DNA of 64,000 nucleotides from Diplocarpon mali. Its lineage: Eukaryota; Ascomycota; Leotiomycetes; Helotiales; Drepanopezizaceae. The stretch spans positions 1-64,000 of the forward strand of contig JAENRP010000052.1 in the NCBI GenBank assembly GCA_024741835.1, read 5' to 3'. The notes beneath the pieces are model-generated. The model did not search any database. It was not told where the DNA came from and worked only from the letters and a program-made list of their open reading frames with translations. The position numbers and the translations under genes were made by a program. How positions within the stretch are numbered: position 1 is the first letter of the stretch; every line of letters starts with the position of its first letter. Of this stretch, positions 23,281 through 35,123 are shown one piece after another.

Positions 23281-24612
23281 CATGTCAAGAGAGTCTATCC
23301 AGCAGCGCTGCGTACCGCAAATCAGCTTCCCTACATGGTAAAACCCTCGTACCGAACGCTGCCTTTTGGCACGCCAATATGCCAAAGATCGTATCGACAA
23401 CCCACGACAGAACCAGAAAGCACACCTCACCAGTACAAATCTCAGAACCAGACTTCAATGCGCCCTTGATCTAAAACCAGAGGTATGGAGATACGCCCGG
23501 CGCAAAGCAGCCCCGCGCTACGCAGTACTCGAAAACAAGAATCGGTGATTTTCACACGCCAGAGCCTCAGAGCCTCCCGCGCCCTCAAGCCCTCCCTACC
23601 CATACCCCTTTCCATGTCCACGTAGCACCAAGCGGATAAGCGAAAGCGAGATAAACAACACTGCCCACGCGCCAGAAAGCCTCCAAGGTATGCCCAGGCG
23701 CCGACGAAACGGCACCACGCTCCCCAACCCCCGACTCTCCCCGACCCTCTCCGACTTCTTGCCAGGCAGAGTGTGCTTCAAGCGACACAGCACCCGGCGC
23801 GCGCATCTGGGCCGAGCTCGCGTCCGCAAAGCCCTCGGCCGTGTGTGGGGGAGACAAGAGCCGCAGCTCACGCCTCGCGCAGGAGATATCGCATCTGCGC
23901 GTTGGGCGTTCGAGAAGGCCATGCTCACACCTAGAGCATGAGCGTGAGTCGAGACTCCGACCCGTCTTTTCTTCCCTCTTCTCTCCACCGTCACCCGCCA
24001 CCCTACCCTCGCAGGAACAGGCTCTCAGCTCCGTGTTACATCTGGAGCGGAGGGCTGGGCTAGGGCTCTGCCGTAGCCGCTGGAAGTCCCCCGTCTCGTC
24101 TTGGGATCTAGGAGATACGGGGTGGGCTGCGGGAGGTACCGGATCGTGGTAGCGGATGTGGACCTGGGCTGGATTCCGGTGGCGGTGTCTGATGTTATGG
24201 TTGCGTTGTGTGAAGAGTAGAATTTAGCGGGCGCCGCGCCTAGCTACTTGGAGTTGAATCGAGCTCTCTCGTGACCGGGGAGATGGATTGGTGCACCCGA
24301 TTTGTCACAGCGATTATGAAGTAGTCGTCCGACAATCGCTTTAGGAGAGATACAATGTTCGCTACGATTTGAGTTCGTCACGCAGGAGAAACAAGACACT
24401 CCAGTATCGTTACACATAAAAATTAATTGTACAATACATCGTACTCTATCACGTCCAGGATATTTTCCCTTGCAACTCGAAAGACCTCCAAACCTGGGAT
24501 GCACGACAGTGATCCCATCCCCTGAGAATCAAGAGAAAAAGAATAAGATACAGGACAGAACACCATCAGGTGTCTGTAACACCCCCAAACACTCACCCTC
24601 AATGTGCAGGGA
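23281..24612. other. No recognised gene (about 1.3 kb)
   Basis: GC-rich sequence with overlapping frames on both strands (23.58-24.15 kb) typical of high GC. None carries a conserved motif or a convincing splice pattern. The part nearest 24.6 kb probably contains the 3' end of the WSC-protein transcript. Confidence 0.4.
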
Positions 24613-27162
24613 CTACAAGCCAAACGGTCTCCTGATCCCGAAATCACGCTTGACGATCAAGTTGCTCGTTTCTTTCTTCTCCCTGCTTCTGAGCATACCA
24701 CCGCGTCGGAGCTTGACGTCTCGGGACGCAATTGCGGCGAGTTGCATGTCGGCCTGCAGACTACGCTTGGAGTACTCCTCGGCAGATGAGTACTCGTCGA
24801 CATCGGACGACGGGTCCGGCGTGGGTTCGATTGTGTAGGAGGCAGTAGAGTCGGAGGAGGAAGTGGTGGTTGTTGGAACCGTGCACTCATAAATGTCGAA
24901 GAGCTTATGTTCGCCGTATTTGGCACCGTTCAGATCACCGCCACAGTGTTGAGATGAGCCAGGGCAGATAGCATCGCACACTCCGCCGGATTCGATGCAG
25001 GATTCGATAGACTTGGAACAATAGCAGGACCTGATGGTTTAGTAGTCTGGTCAGGTAGAATGGGGGGGTGGGGGGGAGGTATACTCTTTGTAGAGGCCAG
25101 AGAATGGGAACCCGGACGCGATGCACTCGCTGGTGCATAGAGACGCACTCATATACCCGCTTGTCTCGACCATAGTGAAGTCAGAGAACCCGCTAGGCGA
25201 TCCGTAGCAGCCAGAATACTCGCAAGATGCAGGAGTGGAAGGGTAGCTGGAGGGTGCCGCAGTTGTTGTGATATAGCTAGCGCTAGACTTCGAGGTAACC
25301 AATGTGTTGTTACCGTACCCATAAGTCGCATGGGGCGTTCCACCCGGGGTGTAGGTAGGCAAGACTGGAACGGGCTTGGTTGGGTAGCCAGCTGAGCTCT
25401 TGGTACTGTAGACTGGGTCAGTCGGGTAACCGGCTGAGACCTTTGTGCTGTCGGCAGGGTAGGCTTCAGCAGGATCAGTCGGGTATGCAGGCGGCTCAGT
25501 CTCGTAGCCAGATGAGACCTTCGAGCTGTCGGCCGGGTAGACCTCAGCAGGATCAGTCGGGTATGCAGGCGGCTCAGTCTCGTACTCCGTCTTGTACTCG
25601 GTCTCGTAGCCAGATGAGACTTTCGAGCTGTCGGCCGGGTAGACCTCAGCAGGATCAGTCGGGTATGCAGGCGGCTCAGTCTCGTACTCCGTCTTGTATT
25701 CGGTCTCGTAGCCAGATGAGACCTTCGAGCTGTCGGCCGGGTAGACCTCAGCAGGATCAGTCGGGTATGCAGGCGGCTCAGTCTCGTACTCCGTCTTGTA
25801 TTCGGTCTCGTAGCCAGATGAGACTTTCGAGCTGTCGGCCGGGTAGACCTCAGCAGGATCAGTCGGGTAGCTGGCCGGCTCGGTTTTGTACTCAGTCTCG
25901 TAACCCGCTGGGGTCTTTGAGCTGTCGCCGGGGTAGCCCTCAGCAGGCTCGCTTGGGTACCCGGCATAACCACCCGAGCTCACACTTGCGTAAACCGGAG
26001 CAGGCTCAGTGGGATAGGCCTCCGGGCTCTTGGTACTATTCACAATCAGCTCTGGGTAGTAGGTTACTATTCCGAAGACTCACACTCCGTCGACGACAGT
26101 CAGTAGGTAAGCGGTCGAGGTGAAGGTAACCGTGAGAGTCTTGGTGCAATAGACGTGGACCGGGGCGTTGGTGACGGATGTCGTGTAGAAGGCCGTGGTA
26201 GTGACCGGTTCATAGCCGGAGTCGGAGGGCGTGATGGTCGCGTAGATGGGAACGGTCTGCACTCCATTCTCAGTGACGTAGGCAGACGTCGAGACAGGCA
26301 GCTTGGATGACGGTGCAGTTGGTTCCGGCGCCCCAGTAAAGGTGACTGTAATCGTCTTGGTGATCTGAATTGTTTCGGGACCCGAGACGGATGTGGTGAT
26401 GTAGAAAGTCTTCGTGACAACGTCGGTAAACTCAGGTGCCTCAGGTGAGCAGGTGGTGGTCACGGGGATCGTGTAGGCTCCGCTGCTGGGGCAGAACGTC
26501 GAGCTCGAGTAGATGGCCGTCTGAACCGACGAGGGGGCTGTGGGCTTGGCGGACACCAACGTCTCGGCGTAGGTAGTGCAGGCGCCATCCAGGCACTTGT
26601 GGACCGTCACCACTTGATACTGAGCGCCGTCCTCGTCCATCTCACAGGTTTCGCAGAGCCCACTCCCAGCATAGCCGCCGATTGCCAGAGGCCCGAGCTC
26701 GTTGTAGGGGATCACGGTGTCAACCACCATGGTAGTCAGCCTGGTGCTGGTACAGCTCGAGTTGGAGGAGCCGTAGCCGGTTGCATTGTAGGATGGTGCC
26801 GAGGTAGCGCAAGGGTACTTGGAAGTGAGAACTGTTGAGACGTATCCCACCTGGACCTCTTGCTCTGTTTTGGTGACGGTCGTGCTCGATCCATCCGGAG
26901 CCGGAATGACAGTGGAAACCCAAGCGTAAGAGCTGCAGGAGGGTTCGGCCTCCTGGGTGGTATTACCGACGAGTTTGTAAGGTGTAGGCGCGCATGTTGA
27001 CACGGTTTGATACTGCTCGGTGACGGTGATAGCCGGGGGCGCTACGCCGGAGGGACAAGAAGGACATGGGTACACTGTCGCGAGCGGGTATTTGGCGGCG
27101 ACGAGAGTAGAGAGTCCAGAGAGCAGCACGACAGATATCCTGGCTATGGGGCTGGTCTTCAT
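24613..27162 (-). CDS. Secreted WSC-domain cell-surface protein with Tyr/Pro/Glu-rich tandem repeats
   Basis: Three exons (27162-26084, 26035-25085, 25030-24613). The introns are 48 bp (GTGAGT...TAG) and 54 bp (GTATAC...ACTAAAC...CAG). They encode 815 residues. Residues 1-23 form a signal peptide. About 24-360 is a Thr/Ser-rich Cys-containing region with several TKTITVTFT-like strands. About 385-585 holds the 34-residue repeats. About 632-733 is a WSC domain (SGCYGS, CTSECIASGFPFSGL, then SCYCSKSIESC, CPGSSQHCGG), interrupted by the second intron. A Ser/Thr stretch and a basic tail end it. WSC domains bind carbohydrate, as in yeast wall sensors. No transmembrane or GPI signal is visible, so I infer a secreted or wall-trapped protein. 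Confidence 0.85.
25430..25950 (-). repeat. 102-bp coding tandem repeats in the WSC protein gene
   Basis: Three nearly identical 102-bp units (34 residues: YPTDPAEVYPADSSKVSSGY then ETEYKTEYETEPPA) plus diverged partial units at both ends. Near-identity of the units suggests recent expansion or homogenisation, and the reading frame is kept because the unit is a multiple of three. Confidence 0.92.
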
Positions 27163-28950
27163 CGTGGCAGCGGATATGGTGGTGAGATCAAATTAGAGAG
27201 AATGTCAAAGAGGTGTAGAGAATTATGTTTATCAGCCAAACAGCATTAATGTGATCCTGAAACGAGAGTGAGAAGTCCGAAAGACTTGGAAGTGCTGGCG
27301 ATGGACGAAACTGCGGCGGCCACATATCAAAATATATAGAAGAGATTGGGTCACTAGATCTGCGAGCCTTCTCGGCTACCGAGTAAATATTGCTTGCCTG
27401 CACACAGCTTACACTGGCCAAGAGAGTATAGCTCGTCAGATAATTGCTAGGTAAGCTAGACCGGAGCGAAAAGGCTCGAAGCGGAAATTGGTCACTGGAC
27501 CATCCCGCTCAAATCAAAGGGCGGTGCCGGGAGGCCGGGAACTGTCATGGATGATGTCGATCCCGTAAAACGATCAGATCTGCAGGGGATATGCTTTGCC
27601 ATGAGATTGTTCCGCACGTAGTCTGCAGTAACGGCAGCGCCGAGCGGTGCATATCAAAGCAAGAGCACTTCTGCTGGCTATAGTACGACTAAATTTGGTC
27701 CAGCGTACAAGTCCGAGCCAAAGATCCAAGTCCGTAGGAGAGCAGTAGCAAGGACAGAACTACGTCTCTCTCCAACCTCCAATGAGGCGATCCCATCACA
27801 ATCTCAGGAGAGCAGCTCCGCGCATTGACTTTCGGCAGATCTCCCTGACCCCTACGCTGCCCCAATATAAAAGGGGGGGGGGGGGGAATAAGAAAAAGAA
27901 AACACCATAAACCTCATCCCACAACGAGCCGCTCATGCATCCTAGACATGCCCCAGAAATCTCCCCAAGCCCCAGAATAGCGGCAGGTCCCAGAGGAGAT
28001 ATGAGATGTTCACCCCACCTGAAAAGAGTGCAGTAGAGGAGAGGAGAGAAAAGACAACCCCAACGTGGAGAACGAAGCCCGCCAAGAGACAAGAAAAGAA
28101 AAACGAGAAATTACGAGAAGAGCAAAAGAAAAAAAGAAAAGAAAAACGAGCGGGGACTACCTCTCCTCCACCCAAGATCAGCACAACGGGAGGAGAGCAT
28201 TCGAGTCCCGGCTTTCAGCTCCCACCCGCTCCAGGTCTCTCGTCCCGATCTGGGAATATCAAGCGTGCCTTTGCTCTCGGCCTCTGAGCCGCGAGCCCCT
28301 GCAGCCTGCGCCGAGATGCAGAGGCAGAGGCAGCCGCAGGAACGAGTTCGTCGGGCAGGACGCATATGAGACCTCACTGCTCGTATACTCTACCTGCCCA
28401 GTCTCCGCATGGGGCAGAGAGAAGACATCCTCATTTCCCGGCGGACGGCGGGGGTGAGACTGGAGCGTGGGACGAAAACAATGGGTGTTGGTCCTGACAG
28501 GAGGGGGATGCGGAACAATGTGTGGATGAGGAGGTGAGGTGAGAGGTGAGGTGAGAGACGAGGTGAGGTCGGAGAAAGGTTTGACTTGCCAAGCTAAGCG
28601 ACTCGCCAGGGGCATGTGGATCTGGAGGTTCGGGGAGTTCTACGGCGTCCGGCAGCCGCTCATAGTGCAACTCTTCTCATCACATCTAATCTGCATAGTG
28701 TTGTATAGTGCTAGTGCTATAGTCGGTACTTATAAACTTGGGGCGTATAGATCCGATTCCCCTCTAACGTAGCGCAGCGTCGCACAATCACCTACCAAAC
28801 TTGAACTCGACGATGCCTTGTCGCTTTCAGTTTATAGTCGCAGTCAGATCAAGCTTCGGAAGCAAGCTTTCTTTTAGTACTAGAAAGACGGCAGGAATTC
28901 AGGCCAGGTTCTGTCCCCGACACGCAAGATAGTAGGTAAGAAAGTCTATA
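27163..28950. other. Upstream of the WSC gene; no gene recognised
   Basis: Proximal part should be the WSC gene promoter. A run of 14 G (about 27873-27886) follows. A purine-rich tract on the plus strand (28.02-28.17 kb) creates overlapping Lys/Glu/Arg-rich frames on one strand and Phe/Leu/Ser-rich ones on the other. No conserved protein motif. Confidence 0.4.
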
Positions 28951-29029
28951 ATCAGAGATGTGGCCTCGTTTCATTCTAGCTCCAGGGAGAACACGCTTCG
29001 GCTGAACGTCGACTTGGAGTTTAGACATG

Positions 29030-29230
29030 TGTCTGTATATATCCGTATATATATCTGCATATATCTATATACGGCCACACATATACAGATGTATGCAGAT
29101 ATATCCGTATATAAACAAATATATATAAACGTATATAGATATATCTGTATATTTATGTTTATAAGTTTACCCGTATATAGATATATTCGTATACACACAT
29201 ATCCCTCTATATCCCTCTCTATCCATATCC
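29030..29230. repeat. Imperfect (TATA/CGTATA) microsatellite tract
   Basis: Repeated variants of CGTATATATATC and GTATATAGATATA spread over about 200 bp. Read as protein the tract gives Tyr/Ile-rich nonsense on both strands. It accounts for the start of a long open frame at 28960-30123. Confidence 0.85.
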
Positions 29231-29539
29231 CTTCACATACAGCGCATCCACTCTTCACCACATCATCTCCAGCGACTATAGCACCAGCCCCCTCTTCTCG
29301 TAAATACCAGCAGGTCCGAGTCCCCAGCTATGCTTCTTACTTACCTCCCCAGACACCTTCTCAAGGGCAAGGCGAGTTTCCCTATGCCTACCTCGCTACG
29401 CCTCGGTTACCAACCCCCTCTCAAACAGACGAACAGCGCACCTCCGAGAGCCGGCAGCCAGGCTCAATAGCCGTAGGTCGGACCACAGGGTACCTGGTGT
29501 CATCACGCTCCGGTCAAACTGCCGAGAATACTCATTATC

Positions 29540-29700
29540 TCTATAGTAGACTAAGACTCTATAGTAGACTAAGAGGCTATCAGGATACTAGGCTACTAGA
29601 CTACCAGACTACCAAACTACCAAACTCCCAAACTCCCAAACTCCCAAACTCCCAAACTCCCAAACCACCAGACCACCAGACCACGAGACCATCTGTAAAA
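29540..29700. repeat. Minisatellite of CTAGACTACCA / CTCCCAAA units
   Basis: Two short decayed arrays in tandem: AGTAGACTAAGA-like units, then ACTACCAAACT, then at least five CTCCCAAA units, then ACCACCAGACC units. Read in frame the units give Gln-Thr-Pro-Lys-like repeats, so the open frame here is an effect of the repeat. Confidence 0.8.
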
Positions 29701-30185
29701 TATCCCCGCCATATCTACCGCCTGTACCGAAAAAGTACCGTCGAGCGAACATGGCCTCTGTCTCCTCTAACAGGAGAACATCGACTTGCTCACGTCGGGG
29801 CAGTGAGTTCTTGGGGGAGCAGGGCTCTTGAGACTACGCCTGTATGTGAACGAGTAGAAGAGACTGTGCGAGCAGAAGAGACGAGCAGACCATACCCTCT
29901 CATGTACGCCATAGTCCCAAAACACCGCTTCGGATCCATCGAACCGCAAAGGAGTGCCTCGATGCTGCCTACGCGTAGCCCCTCTCTAGTTTCCCAGCCA
30001 CCAGAAGACCCATCGCCGAAGCCCATCAGCCCGCTTTCTCCTGATCGACCACTAAGCCGAGGATCCCCCCTCTCTCTCCACCCGCGGCCCTCCGAGCGGG
30101 TAGTAATAGTATATTTATGCTAATCAGATATGGGTCTGGGGTTGGGCCGGGGCTTGAGCTGGGTGTGGGTTTGCATTGGATACTA

Positions 30186-30280
30186 TGAGAATATACAAGG
30201 ATTGGCTTATGTAATCGTACCTTGTATATATACTCCTGCAGCTCCATAGAACTCAGAATCTACACCTTTAGATTCTATCA
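30186..30280 (+). repeat. Solo LTR (shortened) of Copia family D
   Basis: About 95 bp matching the D LTR: GAGAATATACAAGG, then ACCTTGTATATATACTCC, GCAGCTCCATAGAACTCAGA and the terminal palindrome ending GATTCTATCA. The middle is shorter than in the 14.8-kb copy and the first bases are lost. No Copia coding sequence and no target duplication beside it. Confidence 0.8.
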
Positions 30281-31249
30281 GGTCCCGGGGTAATAATTAT
30301 CTGCACGCCACGCTGGTACGCTACCGAGGCACGCCCCTGAGGAGGGCGCCGCAGACCGCTGCCTCCGCTCTCTTCCCTACTCCTATACCAGTTAGAATCC
30401 ATCATTTCCTCTGCCGCCACCCATACGAGGAAGCAGGAGCAGAAGCAAAACAGGCCCACAGGAGAGACAGCCGAGATGCGATACAAACACGCCTCGCGCC
30501 CGTCACCGCATAGCCATGCGACTCTTCCCATCCATCACCGTCTCGGAACATGGCGTGGTTGTCTCGCCGCAATCTAAACGAGATCGTCGAGCGAGATACC
30601 TACTCGGCTGCTCGCGGCAGCTCGGGGAGAGGAGAGCATGCATTGCCGCCCGGTGCGTCTTCGACCATCATCTACAGCTGGTCACCTATCACTTATGGCG
30701 GAACGAGAGAAGACGCAGAGGAAGAAACGATACAATACGCTGCACCTTGGACGCCGCATAAGCGTGCTCCGTGCTCTCGCCAGAGTCTCAGACCATGGCG
30801 TGTCTGTCTCGTCGCAATCTCCTTGAGCGTCGGCCTTCGAGCGAAGGCGAGAGCGAGATGCGCGATGCGCTGCAGACGGAGTGGCCGCCTGCCATGCAGA
30901 CTATTGGCAGGCAATCTTTCTTCCTCATGCTCGCTCCGCTGCTGCATCGGTTCGTCCGGTAGCGGTTCGAGCGGAGAAAGCCGCCGCTGAAAACAGGAGA
31001 TGAGTCGTGCGACGTCTTTCCCTCCCCAGCCCGAATTGCTTTTTCTTTTGTTTTTTTTTTATTCGGCAAGATTCTCTCGGCCGCTTGACATCACCTCCCT
31101 CCGAGCCAGCTCTGGTGGCATATCCCGTGCCCATGTTCTTGTGACGTGGTGCAGAATTCGGGCTCAGGATTTTAGTCCTGCCATCTATACCCGTCCCTTA
31201 CCGCTCCGGCCGGTGTCGACGCTGCTTGGAGACGCGAGCACTCCTCACA
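30281..31249. other. Upstream of the Stealth gene, with a diverged duplicated 35-bp block
   Basis: No gene recognised. A block at 30541-30575 (containing CATGGCGTGGTTGTCTCG) recurs at 30786-30820 with 30 of 35 bases identical, and related sequence extends a little on each side. Several frames overlap but none shows motifs. A run of T at about 31044-31055 and the segment up to 31249 probably belong to the promoter and 5' UTR of the following gene. Confidence 0.45.
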
Positions 31250-33728
31250 ATGTTTGGTCCTTCGAAGAAATTGCCATCATGGCAGCGGGCATCAAGCCCT
31301 ATGCGCAAGAGGCTTCCTTTCACGCGGTACCGGGTCTTGTTGGTCATGGCAGTGTGTCTCCTGGTCTGGCACCAGTACCGCAAGGCCGCCGACTCGCTGG
31401 AACTGGCCGAAAGTGCCTTGGACCAGACGATTTCCCTGGCCTATCCTCCTCCGAAGCGAGAAGGACCCGCGAGCTATTCTGAAGTAGAAGATCGCGAGGA
31501 CGTCGACGTTACAATCGTGGAGCCGAGCCTCTCAGAGAACGCAGCAGCAGACGGTCAGCTTTCGTCTGTCGAGTCTGCCCCCCTCACGGACTCGGTGGAG
31601 GAGCAATCTCGAGTAAAACCGGTGCAAGATGAGGTGCCACTGGATATGAGCAGCGAAACCGGAGCACGCAAAGAACAGCCGGAAGACGACCAGGCACCGG
31701 ATCATCATCCCCAGTCGAATCTGGGGACCAAACTCGACGGAAGACAGTGGACAACCGGTCATTCACCACCGCTCCTGGTAAAGGAAGCGTCGCAGAAGCT
31801 CATAGACCAGTACCTGTCTCCCGCGGTAAGAGCTGATGCGGCAAGCGATACGTCAAAGTTCTTGTCGGAAGGTTCAGCTGACGAGCGTCGGTTCCCTGCA
31901 TATGCCGAGTACGCAGCTCTGGGTGAGAATGCCGAAACGCTGCCAGATATCATCCATATTCCCTTCGAAGACTCGGTGCAAGATGTGGTGCTGCAAGGTT
32001 GGGAGGACCTGTGGTTCTCCCAGGCCGAACTGAATGTCACCAAGTGGGGAACTCTCAACGAGACGAAGATTGATTTCGTATACACCTGTAAGACCCTCGT
32101 CCGGTGGTGAGTGGCGCAGCTGACTCGAAAACTCAGGGGTCAACGGCTCGGAGACTGAATTCCAGGAGACCATGTACCCCTACGAGATCAACTCGACTCT
32201 CAACGACCAGGACGGATTGTGGCTGCAGTCCCATCGCGTAAACCGGTACCGTGACTGGGACGAGCTGCGCTACTCAATCCGAAGCGTTGAGATGTACGCG
32301 TCAAGCTTCCGGAACAAGATCCAGCTCTTGGTTAATTCTGTCGGGAATCCACTCGAGGCTGAGACTGCTACCGTCGAGAACCCCGCTGCGATCGTCGGGA
32401 AGCAAAGGCCGACGTGGCTCAAGGATGACGAGGCCACCGGGGATACCGTACAGGTCCTGGCCCAGGAAGATTTCTTCGACGACGCAGAGCAAGGCTGCCT
32501 CCCAACCTTCAATTCTTTGACCATTGAAAACCAGATATTCAACACCAAGTCCGAGACGGACAGAGTAAGCCGCGCACCTGCAGATCTCCGTTCCTGGCTA
32601 ACGGCGTAGATTTTTGCGTTGTCTGATGACATGCTCCTGGGAAAGCCGCATGCCGCGTCGGACATCTACTCTCCCTTGTTTGGCCCGACTCTGGGGTTCA
32701 AGTCCAATTCGTACAACACCGTGAACCCGCCCACCGATCTGGACGCCCGCCGATTTGGCGAGAAGCCGTTCCTCATCTACACCTCCTGGCTGCTGAACCG
32801 GCGTTTCGGAGAACGGAAACGCAAAGGGCAGATACACTTCGGCCACTCCATCTCTCGCTCCGTCGCTCGGGAAGCCATCAACTCGTTCCCTCGCCCGGCG
32901 CTTCAGAGCGCGTGCCAGAGATTCCGGGGCGAGACTGGGTTCCAGCTGTATTCCTGGTACGTGACGTTTCACTACACGATAGAGCGACACCGCGAAGCCC
33001 TGCTCTGGAGTTACATTGTGCTCCGTAGCGACGTTGACGGCAGCGGAAATCTCGAATGGAACGAACGCCAGACCATCATGGATGACCTCGAGGAGGGGAT
33101 GACCAAGGAGGGTACTCCTGGCTTCCGCAAGCGCATGTACTACCACATGAATGAGGCTCTGGAGGAGGCGGGTCTCGAGCCACCGAAAGTCAACGTCGAT
33201 GTGCAATGGACATCCCTGGACGGGCCTGCTGCCATTAAAGAGATCGAATGTTTCGAGTTCAACGTCAACGAGTGCCTCGCGCCGGGCTTCTCATCCCCTT
33301 CGTCCGACGAGAAGCACCGAAACCTGGTCTTCAGCGCCGCGTCAATCTTCGACCGGGTCGCTCGCCAGAATCCAAAATGCGGGGATTGCCTCTTGAAACT
33401 GATACTCAACCGCGTGGAGAGTGGCCTTTCGCCTCTGCTGCCAGATCCTGTCAGCAAGCCCGCCGAGCGCCGAGTTGTGGTCAAAGCCCTGTGGAAGTAC
33501 CAGTATGTCATCGTCGAGCCCGACGCCTTCTTCGCCATGGTCACGGATGCCGAGCTGGTCGAGAACGTGCTCTTCAAGAGGTTCGTCAAGAGGAAGATGA
33601 AGGTCGGACAGCTGTGCCTGAACGACGATGTGAGCACAGAGGAAGAGGGTGCGGTGGCGGATGTGCGGGAGGTTATCATGAGGTTGCTCGAGGAGTTGCT
33701 GCCGGAGCCGAGTGCCTTTGAGAGGTAG
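31250..33728 (+). CDS. Stealth-family sugar-phosphate transferase (membrane-anchored)
   Basis: Three exons (31250-32087, 32137-32564, 32610-33728) with introns of 49 bp (GTAAGA...CTGAC...CAG) and 45 bp (GTAAGC...CTAAC...TAG) encode 794 residues. ATG 31250 precedes a basic stretch and a signal anchor at about 27-44, so a Golgi type II protein is expected. After an acidic, low-complexity stem come Stealth conserved regions. CR1 is IDFVYTWVNGSETEFQE at about 275-291, formed exactly across intron 1. CR2 is YRDWDELRYSIRSVEMY at about 313, with IFALSDDM across intron 2. CR3 lies near 500 and CR4 near 633 (ECFEFNVNEC). An EF-hand loop DVDGSGNLEWNE lies near 562. Relatives include GlcNAc-1-phosphotransferase and bacterial capsule hexose-1-phosphate transferases. 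The acceptor here is unknown. Confidence 0.9.
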
Positions 33729-35123
33729 GACGTCCGAGACGGTGGCCCCCGTGACCTTTCCGGACTGGCGAAGCGTGGGGAAAATGGCGCGTTTGCATAT
33801 CCACAAATTTTTTGCCTCTCTTTTGAATCTTGAATAGAATTAAAGGGCGTATCAATTGCTTGATCCTGTGTTGAGTGGCTCGTCAAACACATATTTACTT
33901 CTCTTGACTGCCAGCCTGAAAGAAGCAGCATCTCCTCCATCTCGCGGTGTGGTGACGTGCCAGATCCTCCGACCTGACCGAGCTAGCAGCATCTTCCTCG
34001 AACCATGCACCAAGGTACCGTAAGATCAGGGCGCAGGGCAATATTCTCCGAAAGACTGCAGTCAAGATTGGCATGATCTGATCAAGCCGGATTTCGCGCT
34101 GGAAGTACCAAGTATGTGACACAGCCGCCGCAAAACCTCCATCATAACAACCGATACCTACGATATTAGCAGGGACTGATGGGAAGCAGATTCTAACACG
34201 ATCCTGCACATTCAACTGCGGTTATACCAGCAAGCGCAGGAACAGTAAGGCCAGTCCGAGAATACTGCTTCTCCTGCTCACACCCGCGACATCTTCACCG
34301 CAGGCGTCGTGAGCGCCCATCACTTCCTACGGTCCTACGGAGGAGGGTACTGCTCAAGCACGAATCCCCACACAGCGCGCCGAGACGCACGGGTGTCGGA
34401 CGCTTGAAGAGCCAACTTGTGCTGTCGAGCAGTGGCTTTCACATCCGTGGGAGGAGGTGTCGAGCGCCGCGCTGTAAAGCACGAAGGGCTGGACGGCCGC
34501 TATCAGCTGGCTGGCACTGTGTAGAGGCGGGGGAGGGGAGGGCAAGGCAAGGCAGGGGGATACGGAGATCGTGGGATGCGTCGTGGCGTGGCGGGATGGG
34601 ACGTAGGAAGCCGAAGGGTTGGGGACGTGGAGAGATGGCCGTGGCGGCTGTAGGAGTGGAGTGGAGGAGACTCAAGATCGAAGAGAACCATGGTGGGTAA
34701 AAAAAAAACATGCTATTAGGCAGAGGCACCCTTCTACTAGAGATCTTCCAATTTACGAACAAGTTTATCTGATATGATACAACCAAGATGCTCGGTGCGG
34801 TAACAGCTATGAGAGCCAGTATCAAGTATACTCCAGTCAGCCTCGACCGAGACATTTTGAGGACAGGGAAACCAACGCTGTTGTAGATGGCATGACGGAA
34901 CATCAGGTCGTGGTAGGCGGTACGATGGCGAGGCTTCTGTGACAGACCAGCTCAGAGCTCTCGTATGTGGTGCTCGCTGGAGGGAGAAGCACGACGAGGA
35001 AGCGAAGCCTCGGTGGCTTGTGCAACTGCGAGACAGGAGAACAATAGAGGCACACATTCGCACCAAGAAAGCCAATCACAAAACAAGTCTGATACCGGTA
35101 GACTTGTTTATTTCTACAACTGC
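33729..35123. other. Between the Stealth and Nog2 genes; no confident gene
   Basis: The two genes converge here, so both 3' UTRs lie at the edges. A minus-strand frame starting ATG 34854 encodes a short protein with one hydrophobic segment (TGVYLILALIAVTAPSILVV) but continues into low-complexity Pro/Ser sequence; I do not recognise it. Nothing else seen. Confidence 0.4.

Noticed and set aside
23585..24152. GC-rich frames in three phases
   Set aside because: Composition effect: overlapping frames on both strands, no motif and no splice logic.
25430..25950. Regular repeats that could suggest a CRISPR-like array
   Set aside because: Units are contiguous, coding, without unique spacers, and in a eukaryotic gene.
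25149..26123. Long repeat-containing frames antisense to or out of phase with the WSC gene
   Set aside because: Any frame stays open across the 102-bp repeats; only the minus-strand spliced frame has a signal peptide and a WSC domain.
28006..28457. Lys/Arg/Glu-rich plus-strand frames
   Set aside because: Product of a purine-rich simple sequence tract.
34439..34903. Small minus-strand membrane protein
   Set aside because: Only one hydrophobic stretch followed by low-complexity sequence; noted in the gap entry but not called as a gene.
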